Below the pieces are notes generated by a model. That model was given only the letters and a program-made list of their open reading frames with translations, ran no database searches and had not been told where the DNA came from. DNA of 38,376 nucleotides from a virus: IMG/VR virus record IMGVR_UViG_3300031722_000081, positions 1 through 38,376 of that record, one strand, 5' to 3'. Below are positions 15,528 to 22,756 of this stretch, one piece after another. The position numbers and the translations under genes are program-made. Each line of letters starts with the position of its first letter. The stretch's first letter is position 1.

Positions 15528-15785
15528 ATGATAGACCAGAAAGAAAATCTTGAGGCTATGATAAAAAACGTCCGTACACTCCTTACACTCTACAGCGTTG
15601 AGAACCTCATGAAACACTATACCCGTCAGGAGCTTTACACTAGATGTATGTATAAGGATATCCCGGTCACAACTCATATGCGCAAAGCTCTAATTGCCCA
15701 CATGTTCAATGCGTACTGGCAAAACAAACATGATGCTCTTGTCATAGAACACATGCAAAAGTACCCTCTCATAGAAGAAGATTGA
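15528..15785 (+). CDS. Small helical hypothetical protein
   Basis: 85 residues, SD AGAAGAGATACCATC. Helical; residues about 30-70 (TRQELYTRCMYKDIPVTTHMRKALIAHMF) read like a SAP- or LEM-like helix-turn-helix that could bind DNA, but this is only a pattern impression. Acidic C-terminus. Confidence 0.6.
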   Translation: MIDQKENLEAMIKNVRTLLTLYSVENLMKHYTRQELYTRCMYKDIPVTTHMRKALIAHMFNAYWQNKHDALVIEHMQKYPLIEED

Positions 15786-15840
15786 CGGATAGGCGTGCAT
15801 GCCGTATGATGTCGTATAGCATATTTGCTACTAGGACATT

Positions 15841-16140
15841 ATGGGCACACATTTACAAATTGCTCAACAACAATATAGAGTACTCTACTACACCCCGAGC
15901 GAGACAATGGACTTGCTCGGGGTATGTCGTCGTACGCTAGAACGCTACGTCCACAAGAAGAGGCTCACGCGCTACAAACAAGGAAGATATACCCTGTACA
16001 ACAAGATTGAAGTACAGGGTATATTTGCCGAGATGAAGATGATTAGAGAAGAGGGAAAAGAAGATGAGTTTGCCCAACAGCTCAAGGCACTATCGCTACG
16101 ACATACCAGAGAGAAGAAAAGCACTAGACCAACGCTATAG
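15841..16140 (+). CDS. MerR/excisionase-like helix-turn-helix protein
   Basis: 99 residues. Residues about 17-55 (YTPSETMDLLGVCRRTLERY, then basic KKRLTRYKQGRY) match the winged HTH of excisionase and MerR-like proteins: first helix, turn, recognition helix, wing. Such proteins bend DNA during excision or regulate promoters. No integrase is seen, so a regulatory role is as likely as excision. SD AGGACATT is moderate. Two inverted repeats lie inside the gene (15892-15923, 15987-16024). The next gene overlaps by 77 bases. Confidence 0.75.
   Translation: MGTHLQIAQQQYRVLYYTPSETMDLLGVCRRTLERYVHKKRLTRYKQGRYTLYNKIEVQGIFAEMKMIREEGKEDEFAQQLKALSLRHTREKKSTRPTL
15892..15923. repeat. Inverted repeat inside the HTH gene
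   Basis: ACCCCGAGC (15892-15900) pairs with GCTCGGGGT (15915-15923), loop 14 bases, of which three more pairs can form with a wobble. Confidence 0.7.
15987..16024. repeat. Inverted repeat inside the HTH gene
   Basis: 13-base perfect arms ATATACCCTGTAC (15987-15999) and its complement (16012-16024) with a 12-base loop, in the region coding the wing and following helix. Confidence 0.8.
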
Positions 16141-16735
16141 ATCCATCGTACCCGTTACGAAGAGACGGCATGCCGATGTCATAACCAACAATGATGAGAC
16201 CATGGTGAGAACAGCGCCCTCTCTTGCTACCGTTACCGCTCCATACAGGGCACATGCCTATCAGGAGAAGAAAAAGAGAAGTACCACACAAGAAGAGATC
16301 AGATGCCAAGGTGTACCCGAGAATCAAACACGCTTCGTTACCCTCTGTCTCTTTGGCGCTATCGCTATGTGTGCACTCCTGTATGCTGCACTTAGCATCT
16401 CAGTGAGCGTACAAAACACGTACGCTCACTACACGCTAGGACAGTACCCGACATCACAAGCAACAACACCAGATGGTGAGACACATGTGATCACAACCAT
16501 CATTGATAGCAGTAGGCTAACCGTGATTGCCATAGACGCCCACCAGCATACAGAGTCAACGACTATTGCACTCATTGATAAAAGTATCATTGTCTCTGGT
16601 CTCACTGTGAGGCTCGATGATCAGCACAATTGTATCGTAACGCTTACAACGGGCTTCAATGCGTGGCCCACACAACGGCAGATAGAGCATACATACACGC
16701 TCACATGGAAGAATGATCACTATACATTGCAGTAG
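16064..16735 (+). CDS. Single-span membrane protein
   Basis: 223 residues. GAGGGAAAAGAAG precedes the ATG, which lies inside the previous gene. Residues 1-90 are basic and polar, 91-113 are one hydrophobic helix (FVTLCLFGAIAMCALLYAAL), and 114-223 are a beta-rich, threonine-rich domain. By the positive-inside rule the basic N-terminus is in the cytoplasm and the C-terminal domain outside. No family recognised. It is followed closely by another membrane protein. Confidence 0.7.
   Translation: MSLPNSSRHYRYDIPERRKALDQRYRSIVPVTKRRHADVITNNDETMVRTAPSLATVTAPYRAHAYQEKKKRSTTQEEIRCQGVPENQTRFVTLCLFGAIAMCALLYAALSISVSVQNTYAHYTLGQYPTSQATTPDGETHVITTIIDSSRLTVIAIDAHQHTESTTIALIDKSIIVSGLTVRLDDQHNCIVTLTTGFNAWPTQRQIEHTYTLTWKNDHYTLQ
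16402..16430. repeat. Inverted repeat inside the membrane-protein gene
   Basis: AGTGAGCGTAC (16402-16412) pairs with GTACGCTCACT (16420-16430) around the loop AAAACAC. It codes for the end of the membrane helix and the first outside residues. Confidence 0.8.
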
Positions 16736-16770
16736 AGTGAAGAAGAAAAGAGAAGAAAGGGATTATCCTT

Positions 16771-17808
16771 ATGTACAATGCGCAACTCACAGCACTAAAG
16801 AATAGTAGCACAGTTACACAAGCTAGAAGAGTAGGACGGTGGATAACAAGCGGTACTTTTGCTGTAGATGCCAGTAACTACGTGCTGATACTGGCTGGTA
16901 CGATGAGTCACCCCGTGATGCTACTAGCTACATTATGGGTAACAGTGTGTGCTACTGCACCCGAATGGATTCTAGCGGCACAACCTGTAAGCGGGGTGCT
17001 TACGTCATTTGCATTCGTGAGCTTTGCACTACTACCGGAGGTCATAACGTACAAGGCAATCGTCAAATGCTTGAAGCTATGGCGTCTCACGTTTCGCAAA
17101 CATGACACCAGCTCACAAGGCGAAACGATCCCGGTCACACGGGGACAATGCGTTACACGCTGGACATGGGCTGTACTCTATAGCATACCGACTCTCGTAT
17201 TCCTCACTATGACGCTGTTGACACTGCTTCCCTTTACTATGAGTCACGGGCAAGTCTCGGCTATAGCGGGCAATACACTGGGCATACGCGCGGTAGCAGG
17301 ATGGTTCTATGTGCTGATAGGGCTGATAGAGAAGGAAATGGGCAAGAGTGAGGCAAACGATAGTGGAGAGATGTGGTATACTCGGGTTGTTCCGGTTACG
17401 AGACAACCCGAGTATACCACATCCCACCAAATAGATGCAACGTTGCCACATTTGCCGCTACCATCGGCACATGACCAGCCCGCTTCAGAAGAGACACCAG
17501 CCATAGTTACACCGTCTCAGTCAATCGAGACCCATAACGAGAGCATCATATCGACTCTTGAGACAGAGCATGATATGATAACAGATACATTCATTGCGGC
17601 GACTGTGATCGAAGAGACACATGGTACTGTGAAGACACGAGAGAAGCGTGAGAAGATTGACATCAAGAAAGCCTCTGTCAATAAGTCGGAGTGGATACGT
17701 CAAGCGTACTATAACCATCCCACTGCCAGCATCACTGACATACAAGCGTTAGCAGTGGCGGAGGGTTTCACCGTCTCGCGTGGCTTAGTGTCATCTGCCA
17801 GGGTATAG
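16771..17808 (+). CDS. Multi-span membrane protein with a C-terminal HTH-like domain
   Basis: 345 residues, SD AGAAAGGGATTATCCTT. About four membrane helices lie in residues 33-190 (for example YVLILAGTM..., VLTSFAFVSFALLPEVI, AVLYSIPTLVFLTMTLLTLL, IRAVAGWFYVLIGLI). A long polar linker follows, then a basic region (KTREKREKIDIKK) and a final 40 residues (SEWIRQAYYNHPTASITDIQ, then VSRGLVSSARV) that read as a helix-turn-helix. This suggests a DNA-binding head tethered to the membrane. The linker is encoded by a 21-base-arm inverted repeat (17370-17423). Function unknown. Confidence 0.7.
   Translation: MYNAQLTALKNSSTVTQARRVGRWITSGTFAVDASNYVLILAGTMSHPVMLLATLWVTVCATAPEWILAAQPVSGVLTSFAFVSFALLPEVITYKAIVKCLKLWRLTFRKHDTSSQGETIPVTRGQCVTRWTWAVLYSIPTLVFLTMTLLTLLPFTMSHGQVSAIAGNTLGIRAVAGWFYVLIGLIEKEMGKSEANDSGEMWYTRVVPVTRQPEYTTSHQIDATLPHLPLPSAHDQPASEETPAIVTPSQSIETHNESIISTLETEHDMITDTFIAATVIEETHGTVKTREKREKIDIKKASVNKSEWIRQAYYNHPTASITDIQALAVAEGFTVSRGLVSSARV
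17370..17423. repeat. Very strong inverted repeat inside the membrane-HTH gene
   Basis: Perfect 21-base arms (17370-17390 and 17403-17423) with a 12-base loop, coding the linker between the membrane part and the C-terminal domain. One of the most stable hairpins in the window, yet inside an open frame. Confidence 0.9.
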
Positions 17809-18305
17809 ATACTTGCCCGTATTTTTGTGGGTATGTACTTGCCCGTAGTTTGTCGGTGTATATGCCCACCGTGTTTTACCCCTCCTCTCTCATACTATGC
17901 CTCACATATCCTCACGCTGTCATGCTTCCAGGTACATCACCGTACAGTATACTAGCTGGTATATATTGTTAGTGCATATACACCAGCTTCATTTCCCGGT
18001 ATATATACTTCTGCAATCATAGCGGCATGCATGCATAAGCATGGTATAGTATACACACACTGCATGCGCTACACACGGTCAACATGTGGCTCGATGCTTG
18101 CCACGTCACTGCACGTCAATCGGTAACGGTACAGTATGCTATCGTCGTGTAGCATGCAGCATGAGGCACTATGGATGGTGGCGTGACACCCACAAACAGC
18201 GATGGGGGGCATACCCCTTAGAACATCGGTTCGTAATGCTTGTTCCATTTCCTGTCATAACCCATTTTTCGAGACACATGTATTTCGTGCATAAGGAGAC
18301 ATATC
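17809..18305. other. Repeat-bearing non-coding gap, possible control or origin region
   Basis: About 500 bases without a gene I believe. TACTTGCCCGTA occurs at 17810-17821 and 17836-17847 (26-base period) with a decayed third unit near 17860. Further on there is AT-rich sequence with TATAC/GTATA half sites (17948-18006) and many GCATGC palindromes (18026-18155). Such a mix resembles a replication origin or a multi-operator control region. A plus-strand frame at 18086-18376 lacks a ribosome-binding site and overlaps a better gene. Confidence 0.5.
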
Positions 18306-18515
18306 GTGCATCGTACCCCTATTCGCAATGCCTATGCAGTATTCTTTATTCTCTCGTTGTATTGCGCGCTTCTTGAGGCATTCTCAGCTCTTTTCTCAAG
18401 CTATCTTCCCATCTGGTTTCATTGGTGTCTTTGTGTCCTGCTCATTCTGCCCGCGCTTCTCATTGGCATCATCACATGGATCAATCGTATCCGATCCTAC
18501 AATGACGGCAACTAA
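18306..18515 (+). CDS. Small two-helix membrane protein, GTG start
   Basis: 69 residues. GTG 18306 with AAGGAGACATATC upstream. Two hydrophobic helices (AYAVFFILSLYCALLEAFSA and WCLCVLLILPALLIGIITWI) and a polar, charged C-terminus. Holins have this size and shape, but so do many other phage membrane proteins, and no endolysin is seen nearby. Confidence 0.65.
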   Translation: MHRTPIRNAYAVFFILSLYCALLEAFSALFSSYLPIWFHWCLCVLLILPALLIGIITWINRIRSYNDGN

Positions 18516-18538
18516 AAAATATTCATCACCCCTATAGG

Positions 18539-18567
18539 TTGACAAATATACTAGTATGGTGTATACT
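18539..18567 (+). promoter_or_regulatory. Promoter of the 18.6-20.5 kb operon
   Basis: TTGACA (18539-18544), 17-base spacer, TATACT (18562-18567). The spacer contains the palindrome ATACTAGTAT. Shares 16 bases (TGACAAATATACTAGT) with a site at 1528-1543 before the helicase-methyltransferase. Confidence 0.75.
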
Positions 18568-18612
18568 AAGAGAGTAAGGAATGTTGTTTTGCAAAGAAGA
18601 AAGGGATCTATC

Positions 18613-18810
18613 ATGAAACGTTTGTTGGTATGGCCCAAGCCGTACAAGTCCATTGCTATATGGTCCTGTGTTGCTGTTGTAGCATTGATTGCTGTATCTA
18701 CAACTCTACTGCCTGGACGAATAACAAATATAGCTATTGCCATCAATGTAGTCCTCATTGCCATAGAGACGCTCATTGTCGTGTTCGTGAAAGAAAGGGA
18801 GACAGAATAA
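18613..18810 (+). CDS. Small two-helix membrane protein
   Basis: 65 residues. ATG 18613 follows AGAAAGGGATCTATC; 18556 lies within the promoter. Helices at about 13-32 (IAIWSCVAVVALIAVSTTLL) and 38-60 (NIAIAINVVLIAIETLIVVF) with a short turn, and a charged C-terminus. First gene after the promoter. Function unknown. Confidence 0.7.
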   Translation: MKRLLVWPKPYKSIAIWSCVAVVALIAVSTTLLPGRITNIAIAINVVLIAIETLIVVFVKERETE

Positions 18811-19067
18811 TGACAGATCAAGATCGTATCAATTGGTCAGACGATCAGTGGCCCTCGTTTGAAAAGGGCCGCGCCGATGGGTACAAGGCATGGAACGGGA
18901 AAGGTGACCGTTTGCATGGGACAGAGCCGACACGCGCCGCATACGACATATTGGATCAGGCCGTAAATGAGGGCTTATGTGAGAAGGATGAGATCTCACA
19001 GCATGGGTACTACACCGGGTCGATCCGGGGGCTACGTGGTGATCCGATTGACGGCGTGAAATACTAG
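18810..19067 (+). CDS. Hypothetical protein
   Basis: 85 residues. TAATG overlap with the previous gene and GAAAGGGAG upstream. Polar, aromatic-containing helices; pattern GRADGYKAW and GYYTGSIRGLRG suggests a compact fold. No family recognised. Confidence 0.65.
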   Translation: MTDQDRINWSDDQWPSFEKGRADGYKAWNGKGDRLHGTEPTRAAYDILDQAVNEGLCEKDEISQHGYYTGSIRGLRGDPIDGVKY

Positions 19068-19086
19068 AAGAAGAAAGGGAAGATCC

Positions 19087-19458
19087 ATGAAACTATCAGA
19101 AGCAATCAGAAAAGGCGCAACGTTACACCCTCAAGTCTTTGGATGCTTTGTGGGATGGGCACAAGAGGAAGAGGATGGTACGCCCATTATGGGCACATGT
19201 GCGATCGGCGCGGCGTACGAGGCGATAACCGGGAATCTCCCTACAAACCCATTTGACGATACTACTATTGAGGCTCTGCTCCTCGATGAAATAGATGAGA
19301 TGAACGATGAGTTCGGCGATGAGAGGGTGATAGGATATCCGTCTCAGTTAGGACTCACACGCCATGAGGAAGTGACAAGCGTTATAGCGTGCCTCAATGA
19401 TTTCTATGCATGGAAGCGTGAAGATATTGCCGATTACCTGCAAGAAGAGGGGCTATAG
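19087..19458 (+). CDS. Conserved phage hypothetical protein
   Basis: 123 residues, SD AGAAAGGGAAGATCC. The layout KLSEAIRKGATLHPQ at the start, a central CAIGAAYEA and a C-terminal LNDFYAWKREDIADYL is one I know from small uncharacterised phage proteins, in which the central cysteine-glycine helix and the last helix recur. Function not established. Confidence 0.7.
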   Translation: MKLSEAIRKGATLHPQVFGCFVGWAQEEEDGTPIMGTCAIGAAYEAITGNLPTNPFDDTTIEALLLDEIDEMNDEFGDERVIGYPSQLGLTRHEEVTSVIACLNDFYAWKREDIADYLQEEGL

Positions 19459-19459
19459 C

Positions 19460-19780
19460 ATGACTCAAAAAGCTGAAGATATCATCAATACGTGGCTGAG
19501 GGGAACAGGCCATAATGGCATTGAATTAACGCTTTCCACCACGATGCCAAACGGCCATACCCTGCACCTGGATTTCTACCCACTCCTTTTGATGAAACAG
19601 TATCACATGTACCTCTGGTACGACGCAACAAAAGAGGATATCCGTACCGAGGGTGACATTCATCAGGCGTTCATGCGCGATCCTCAGAACGATTGGGGCG
19701 ATATGCGCGACAATATTCTTTTCGTCTTCGATGTTGATATTGAAGAGTCCGTCTGGGAGATCGTTGGGAGTAGGCCGTGA
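19460..19780 (+). CDS. Hypothetical protein
   Basis: 106 residues. ATG 19460 with AGAGGGGCTATAGC upstream; it starts right after the previous stop. An alpha/beta layout with a beta sheet core (GIELTLSTTMPNGHTLHLDF). No family recognised. Overlaps the next start (GTGA). Confidence 0.65.
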   Translation: MTQKAEDIINTWLRGTGHNGIELTLSTTMPNGHTLHLDFYPLLLMKQYHMYLWYDATKEDIRTEGDIHQAFMRDPQNDWGDMRDNILFVFDVDIEESVWEIVGSRP

Positions 19781-20121
19781 GTGCTCCTAAATATGATCCT
19801 CCCTTTGAAACTGAAAGCGCCAATGGTGACCATGAGGGAGAAGTACCTACATGGTCACACCACTGTATTGAAGATCCTCTTGTGATCGCTGCACTCATAA
19901 ATAGTGGCTACACGGTACGACATGATTTTGCAAAGTGGCACAACGTATCACCGGGTATTGTCTCAGATGATGTGCTCTGTGTTGGGGGCAAGCGTGTATA
20001 TGTCAGAGGTACACTCCTAACTTTCGAGGGCAGGGATGATTTCATAGCCCGGCTTAGTCGTATACACGGGCACCTCGATAGTATAGAGGAACGGATAAGC
20101 AGAAAGGAACGAGGGGGATAA
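19777..20121 (+). CDS. Hypothetical protein, GTG start
   Basis: 114 residues from GTG 19777, which overlaps the previous stop and has GGGAG upstream. The C-terminal 30 residues are a charged helix (HLDSIEERISRKE) that may be a coiled coil. No family recognised. Confidence 0.65.
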   Translation: MSAPKYDPPFETESANGDHEGEVPTWSHHCIEDPLVIAALINSGYTVRHDFAKWHNVSPGIVSDDVLCVGGKRVYVRGTLLTFEGRDDFIARLSRIHGHLDSIEERISRKERGG

Positions 20122-20124
20122 GAG

Positions 20125-20550
20125 ATGAGAGTTAATTTCTCGATTGACATGAATGATGTCGATACACTAAATGCAAGTATGCTAAAAGGGGTTTGGGAAG
20201 AGCCGTGGTCACTTTGGGAAGGGATGTACTACTACAGTTGTGAGGTCACAGACCAAACTTACACGTTGCTGTCTCATATGAATATCATTCATGATCTCGC
20301 CGTTGTCGATGAGGAAGCTGAACGGGCAAAGTTCAAACTGAACATGCCGACAAAAGATGTTCAGTGTTCAATCGGGGCTACCTGGAAAGTTGAGTGTTCA
20401 CTGAACAACTACATTGAACAGATCGTAACTGAACAGGTCATGAAAGTACTGAATAGCGTTGAATACCAATCGCGTGCATTGAACGCTCTCTATCCTGAGC
20501 TATTCAGTGAACACCAACAACCATTGAACACTGAACAGAAGAAAGACTGA
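20125..20550 (+). CDS. Hypothetical protein at the start of the TGAAYA motif zone
   Basis: 141 residues, SD GAGGGGGATAAGAG. The first 75 residues look like a normal beta-rich fold. From about residue 72 on, the DNA is full of TGAACA/TGAATA motifs, and the protein becomes rich in N, E, Q and S (LNTEQKKD at the end), as in the 21446 protein. So the C-terminal half appears shaped by the DNA motif. No family recognised. Confidence 0.65.
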   Translation: MRVNFSIDMNDVDTLNASMLKGVWEEPWSLWEGMYYYSCEVTDQTYTLLSHMNIIHDLAVVDEEAERAKFKLNMPTKDVQCSIGATWKVECSLNNYIEQIVTEQVMKVLNSVEYQSRALNALYPELFSEHQQPLNTEQKKD

Positions 20551-20769
20551 ACATGTCACACTTTGACTGAACAGGTGAACAGAAAGCTATTCAGTGAATA
20601 GTAAAAGGATCAGGTAAACACTCCGGCTGACTGAATAGCACTGAATAGCCCCTATTCACTGAACACTATACCACCAACAAAAGAAACTGAACAGTGAACT
20701 TAAAAGAAGCTCAAACAAAAGTTCACTGTTCACTGAATAGTCTACCATTTCAAGAAAGGAAAATGAACA
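20339..20769. repeat. Dense array of TGAAYA motifs, left block
   Basis: By eye, 26 copies of TGAACA or TGAATA (either strand) in about 430 bases; fewer than one is expected by chance. Most extend to CTGAACAG, CTGAATAG or GTGAACA. The block runs through the end of the 20125 gene and fills the 220-base gap before the XRE gene. Spacing is irregular and both strands are used, so it is not a tandem repeat or CRISPR. Confidence 0.85.
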
Positions 20770-20770
20770 C

Positions 20771-20980
20771 ATGAGTATCCACGTCCGAGGTGAATACCTC
20801 AAACAAATCCGACTATCCAATAACTTTAGTCGTACCACGGCGGCAAAGTATCTTGAGTTGTCCCCCAGAATAATCCGGCGTATTGAGGAAAGTAAACGCA
20901 AGTGTTCAGTGGGAGAGATAAACTTGTTGGCTACACTTTATCACATTGAGCCAACTAGTATTGTGCGAGATTATGAGTGA
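20771..20980 (+). CDS. XRE-family helix-turn-helix regulator
   Basis: 69 residues. A complete lambda-repressor-type HTH: LKQIRLSNNFSRTTAAKYLE, then LSPRIIRRIEESKRKCSVGE and INLLATLYHI. Such proteins bind short operators as dimers. AAGAAAGGAAAATGAACAC precedes the ATG. It lies between the two TGAAYA arrays, which makes it the first candidate for the protein that reads them, though this is only inference. Confidence 0.8.
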   Translation: MSIHVRGEYLKQIRLSNNFSRTTAAKYLELSPRIIRRIEESKRKCSVGEINLLATLYHIEPTSIVRDYE

Positions 20981-20997
20981 AAAAGAAAGGTAGAACA

Positions 20998-21456
20998 ATG
21001 GATATTGCAGAGGTAATGAAGAACGAGATTGATTGTGCTGTTCAGTGGTGGTCACAACAGTTACGTCAAAAAACACAGCATAAGACGGGGGATTTGTTTA
21101 ATGATGCATTCATGCATTTAGTACTAGACATGATAGCATCGAAGGCTATTCCAGATGAACAAGTCTCTCTTTTTGAGGAATCACTCCGGATAGGGATCAT
21201 CAAGCTCATAGAAGACGCTGGAATTGATGTCAACGATCCACCGGCAGGATCATACCACCGTGTCGTCAGCACTGACTACAGCCCCGATGAGGTGCTGTCT
21301 ACTGCCCTATCCACAGCAAATATTAACGATGGTGGTTATAGGTTGCCGATGAAGACAATCATGTGGATTAATCCAGGTGCCGTTTCCGTTGCGCAAGGCT
21401 ATGACGTACAATCAATAACGATCTATTCAGTTCAGGACGTAACGAATGAACACTGA
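20998..21456 (+). CDS. Conserved phage hypothetical protein
   Basis: 152 residues. ATG 20998 with AAAGAAAGGTAGAACA upstream is preferred to GTG 20977. Helical N-terminal half; the C-terminal half has TDYSPDEVLSTALSTANI, then PMKTIMWINPGAVSVAQGY. This last segment (K-T-x-M-W-I-N-P-G-x-V-S-V) is a recurrent signature of small proteins in phages of Gram-positive and related bacteria; no function is known to me. Few TGAAYA motifs occur here compared with both sides. Confidence 0.7.
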   Translation: MDIAEVMKNEIDCAVQWWSQQLRQKTQHKTGDLFNDAFMHLVLDMIASKAIPDEQVSLFEESLRIGIIKLIEDAGIDVNDPPAGSYHRVVSTDYSPDEVLSTALSTANINDGGYRLPMKTIMWINPGAVSVAQGYDVQSITIYSVQDVTNEH

Positions 21457-21781
21457 ACAGCCAACAAGCAGTACGACAGTGAACAATGATTGGTATTCAC
21501 TGAATAGCCGAGGCTATGTACTAAACAGTGAACAGGTGAACACTGAACAGCCAGAACCGGATCGGTGGCTACGATTGATTGAACAGCCGCAAGCACTGAA
21601 TAGCGAGGTGAATACTGAACAGGGGGCTATTCACTCTACTGTTCAGTGGTATCAATTGGCTGAACAGATTGCATCCGATATCGATGCTATTCATTCCCTC
21701 TGCTATTCAGCTATTCAGTCTGATGATTTACGACCTTACGTCAAGAAGATAATGAACATCCTCGAAGGAGTAAGAGAGTGA
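21446..21781 (+). CDS. Low-complexity N/E/Q/S-rich protein shaped by the motif array
   Basis: 111 residues. Starts 11 bases before the previous stop with GGACG as a weak ribosome-binding site. The first 65 residues repeat NTEQ, LNS and EQP because the DNA is built of TGAAYA motifs; the last 45 residues look like ordinary helices (QIASDIDAIHSLCYSAIQ). Probably expressed because it is coupled on both sides, but the N-terminal half is unlikely to fold. Confidence 0.55.
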   Translation: MNTEQPTSSTTVNNDWYSLNSRGYVLNSEQVNTEQPEPDRWLRLIEQPQALNSEVNTEQGAIHSTVQWYQLAEQIASDIDAIHSLCYSAIQSDDLRPYVKKIMNILEGVRE

Positions 21782-21966
21782 ACACCCTTTATAACATCTA
21801 TGTCGATTCCTACAATTTCTTCATTGGCATCTACAACCGATGTGTTGACTACTGGAATAAGTACGCACCGATAGAAGATGAGGGGGCCATCATTCCTACA
21901 GATCTGTATAATCAACAAATTGAAGAATTCAACGAGAGGGTTGAGGAGATAAATAATGAACAGTAA
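21778..21966 (+). CDS. Small aromatic-rich protein, GTG start
   Basis: 62 residues from GTG 21778 (GTGA overlap), with AAGGAGTAAGAGA upstream. Rich in Tyr, Asn and Phe at the N-terminus (YNIYVDSYNFFIGIYNR) and in acidic helix at the C-terminus (QQIEEFNERVEEINNEQ). No family recognised. Confidence 0.6.
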   Translation: MNTLYNIYVDSYNFFIGIYNRCVDYWNKYAPIEDEGAIIPTDLYNQQIEEFNERVEEINNEQ

Positions 21967-22189
21967 ACACAGCTATTCACTGAACACCCCCCTATTCACT
22001 GAACAGGACGAGACTGAACACCTGACCATCAACCATTATATTGAACAGTGGACGGAGCTGATCGATCCCTATTCACTGAACCATCTTAGTGCGATCATCG
22101 ATAAACAGAGAAATTGTAGGAGGCTTCGTAAAGCAACCGTACATCGAACTGCAAGAAAGCAAGGAAGGTATCAATCATGGAACCGGTAA
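21956..22189 (+). CDS. Hypothetical protein with basic C-terminus
   Basis: 77 residues, SD TTGAGGAGATAA. The N-terminal 40 residues again reflect TGAAYA motifs (SYSLNTPLFTEQ). The C-terminal 30 residues are strongly basic (RRLRKATVHRTARKQGRYQ), which would suit nucleic-acid binding. Overlaps both neighbours. Confidence 0.55.
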   Translation: MNSKHSYSLNTPLFTEQDETEHLTINHYIEQWTELIDPYSLNHLSAIIDKQRNCRRLRKATVHRTARKQGRYQSWNR

Positions 22190-22407
22190 AAATGTTGCCA
22201 GTGGAGATTTATGAGGCCATTAAAGTATCATGGGAGAGAATGGACAGGTACTTTACCTCTTGCCCCTTCTCAGTTGAAGACATGATGACTGAGAATGAAC
22301 GCATTGCATACCACAGATCCCATTGCCATTTTCAGGACATTGAGTATGATCCGACAGACTGGAATGATGAAGAGGACGATGATCCTGATGAGGATGAGGA
22401 TGAATGA
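22177..22407 (+). CDS. Small acidic-tailed protein
   Basis: 76 residues, SD AAGGAAGGTATCAATC. Helical N-terminal part, CPF and H/C residues in the middle (YHRSHCHF), and an almost purely acidic tail (DEEDDDPDEDEDE). Stop overlaps the next start (ATGA). Confidence 0.65.
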   Translation: MEPVKMLPVEIYEAIKVSWERMDRYFTSCPFSVEDMMTENERIAYHRSHCHFQDIEYDPTDWNDEEDDDPDEDEDE

Positions 22408-22742
22408 GTACAACGTCAAGCGCATGCCTTTTCTATGGATATGTTCGCCCTTATGATGAAGAACAGGGTGAGTATGAAGAGACTTCATGGGATAAGAACT
22501 TCTTGAACGAGTCCCACGGATGTACCATTCATGTATACGGGTTCGATGAAAGGCTCGGCAGTTTCCTCTCCGTCAACGATTCATATAAAGAGGCAAAATG
22601 GGATGATGCCGTTCTCCTTTTGCCTGACAGCCTCTTTGTCAAGGAAGGATGGGACGAACAACTTCAAAACGCCGCGCACTTTTTTGATCTTGACATAACC
22701 GGATTAAACGCGCAATGGCACCTTGTTTGCCTTTACTTCTAG
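22404..22742 (+). CDS. Hypothetical protein
   Basis: 112 residues. Coupled to the previous gene by ATGA. Alternating beta strands with aromatic residues (CLFYGYVRPYDEE, CTIHVYGFDERLG), then a helix. Last gene before the terminator at 22757. No family recognised. Confidence 0.65.
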   Translation: MSTTSSACLFYGYVRPYDEEQGEYEETSWDKNFLNESHGCTIHVYGFDERLGSFLSVNDSYKEAKWDDAVLLLPDSLFVKEGWDEQLQNAAHFFDLDITGLNAQWHLVCLYF

Positions 22743-22756
22743 TTTTTTCAATCTCA

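Larger units (their letters stand above)
21425..22074. repeat. Dense array of TGAAYA motifs, right block
   Basis: Close to 29 copies of TGAACA or TGAATA in either orientation in about 650 bases, running through three overlapping genes (21446, 21778, 21956) in more than one reading frame. Motifs encode NTEQ, LNSEQ or SLNS depending on frame, so the DNA word and not a peptide is what repeats. Confidence 0.85.

Noticed and set aside
15841-16140. Excisionase as proof of a temperate phage
   Set aside because: The fold is also common in plain regulators and no integrase or attachment site is visible in the window.
18181-18260. Possible tRNA (GGTTCG element)
   Set aside because: I could not form the acceptor and D stems around it; the T-loop match is partial.
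18086-18376. 96-codon plus-strand frame in the non-coding gap
   Set aside because: No ribosome-binding site, odd Cys/His/Arg composition, and it overlaps the membrane gene at 18306 that has AAGGAG.
20339-22074. CRISPR array or tandem repeat
   Set aside because: The repeated word is only 6-8 bases, spacing is irregular, both orientations occur, and much of it lies within genes.
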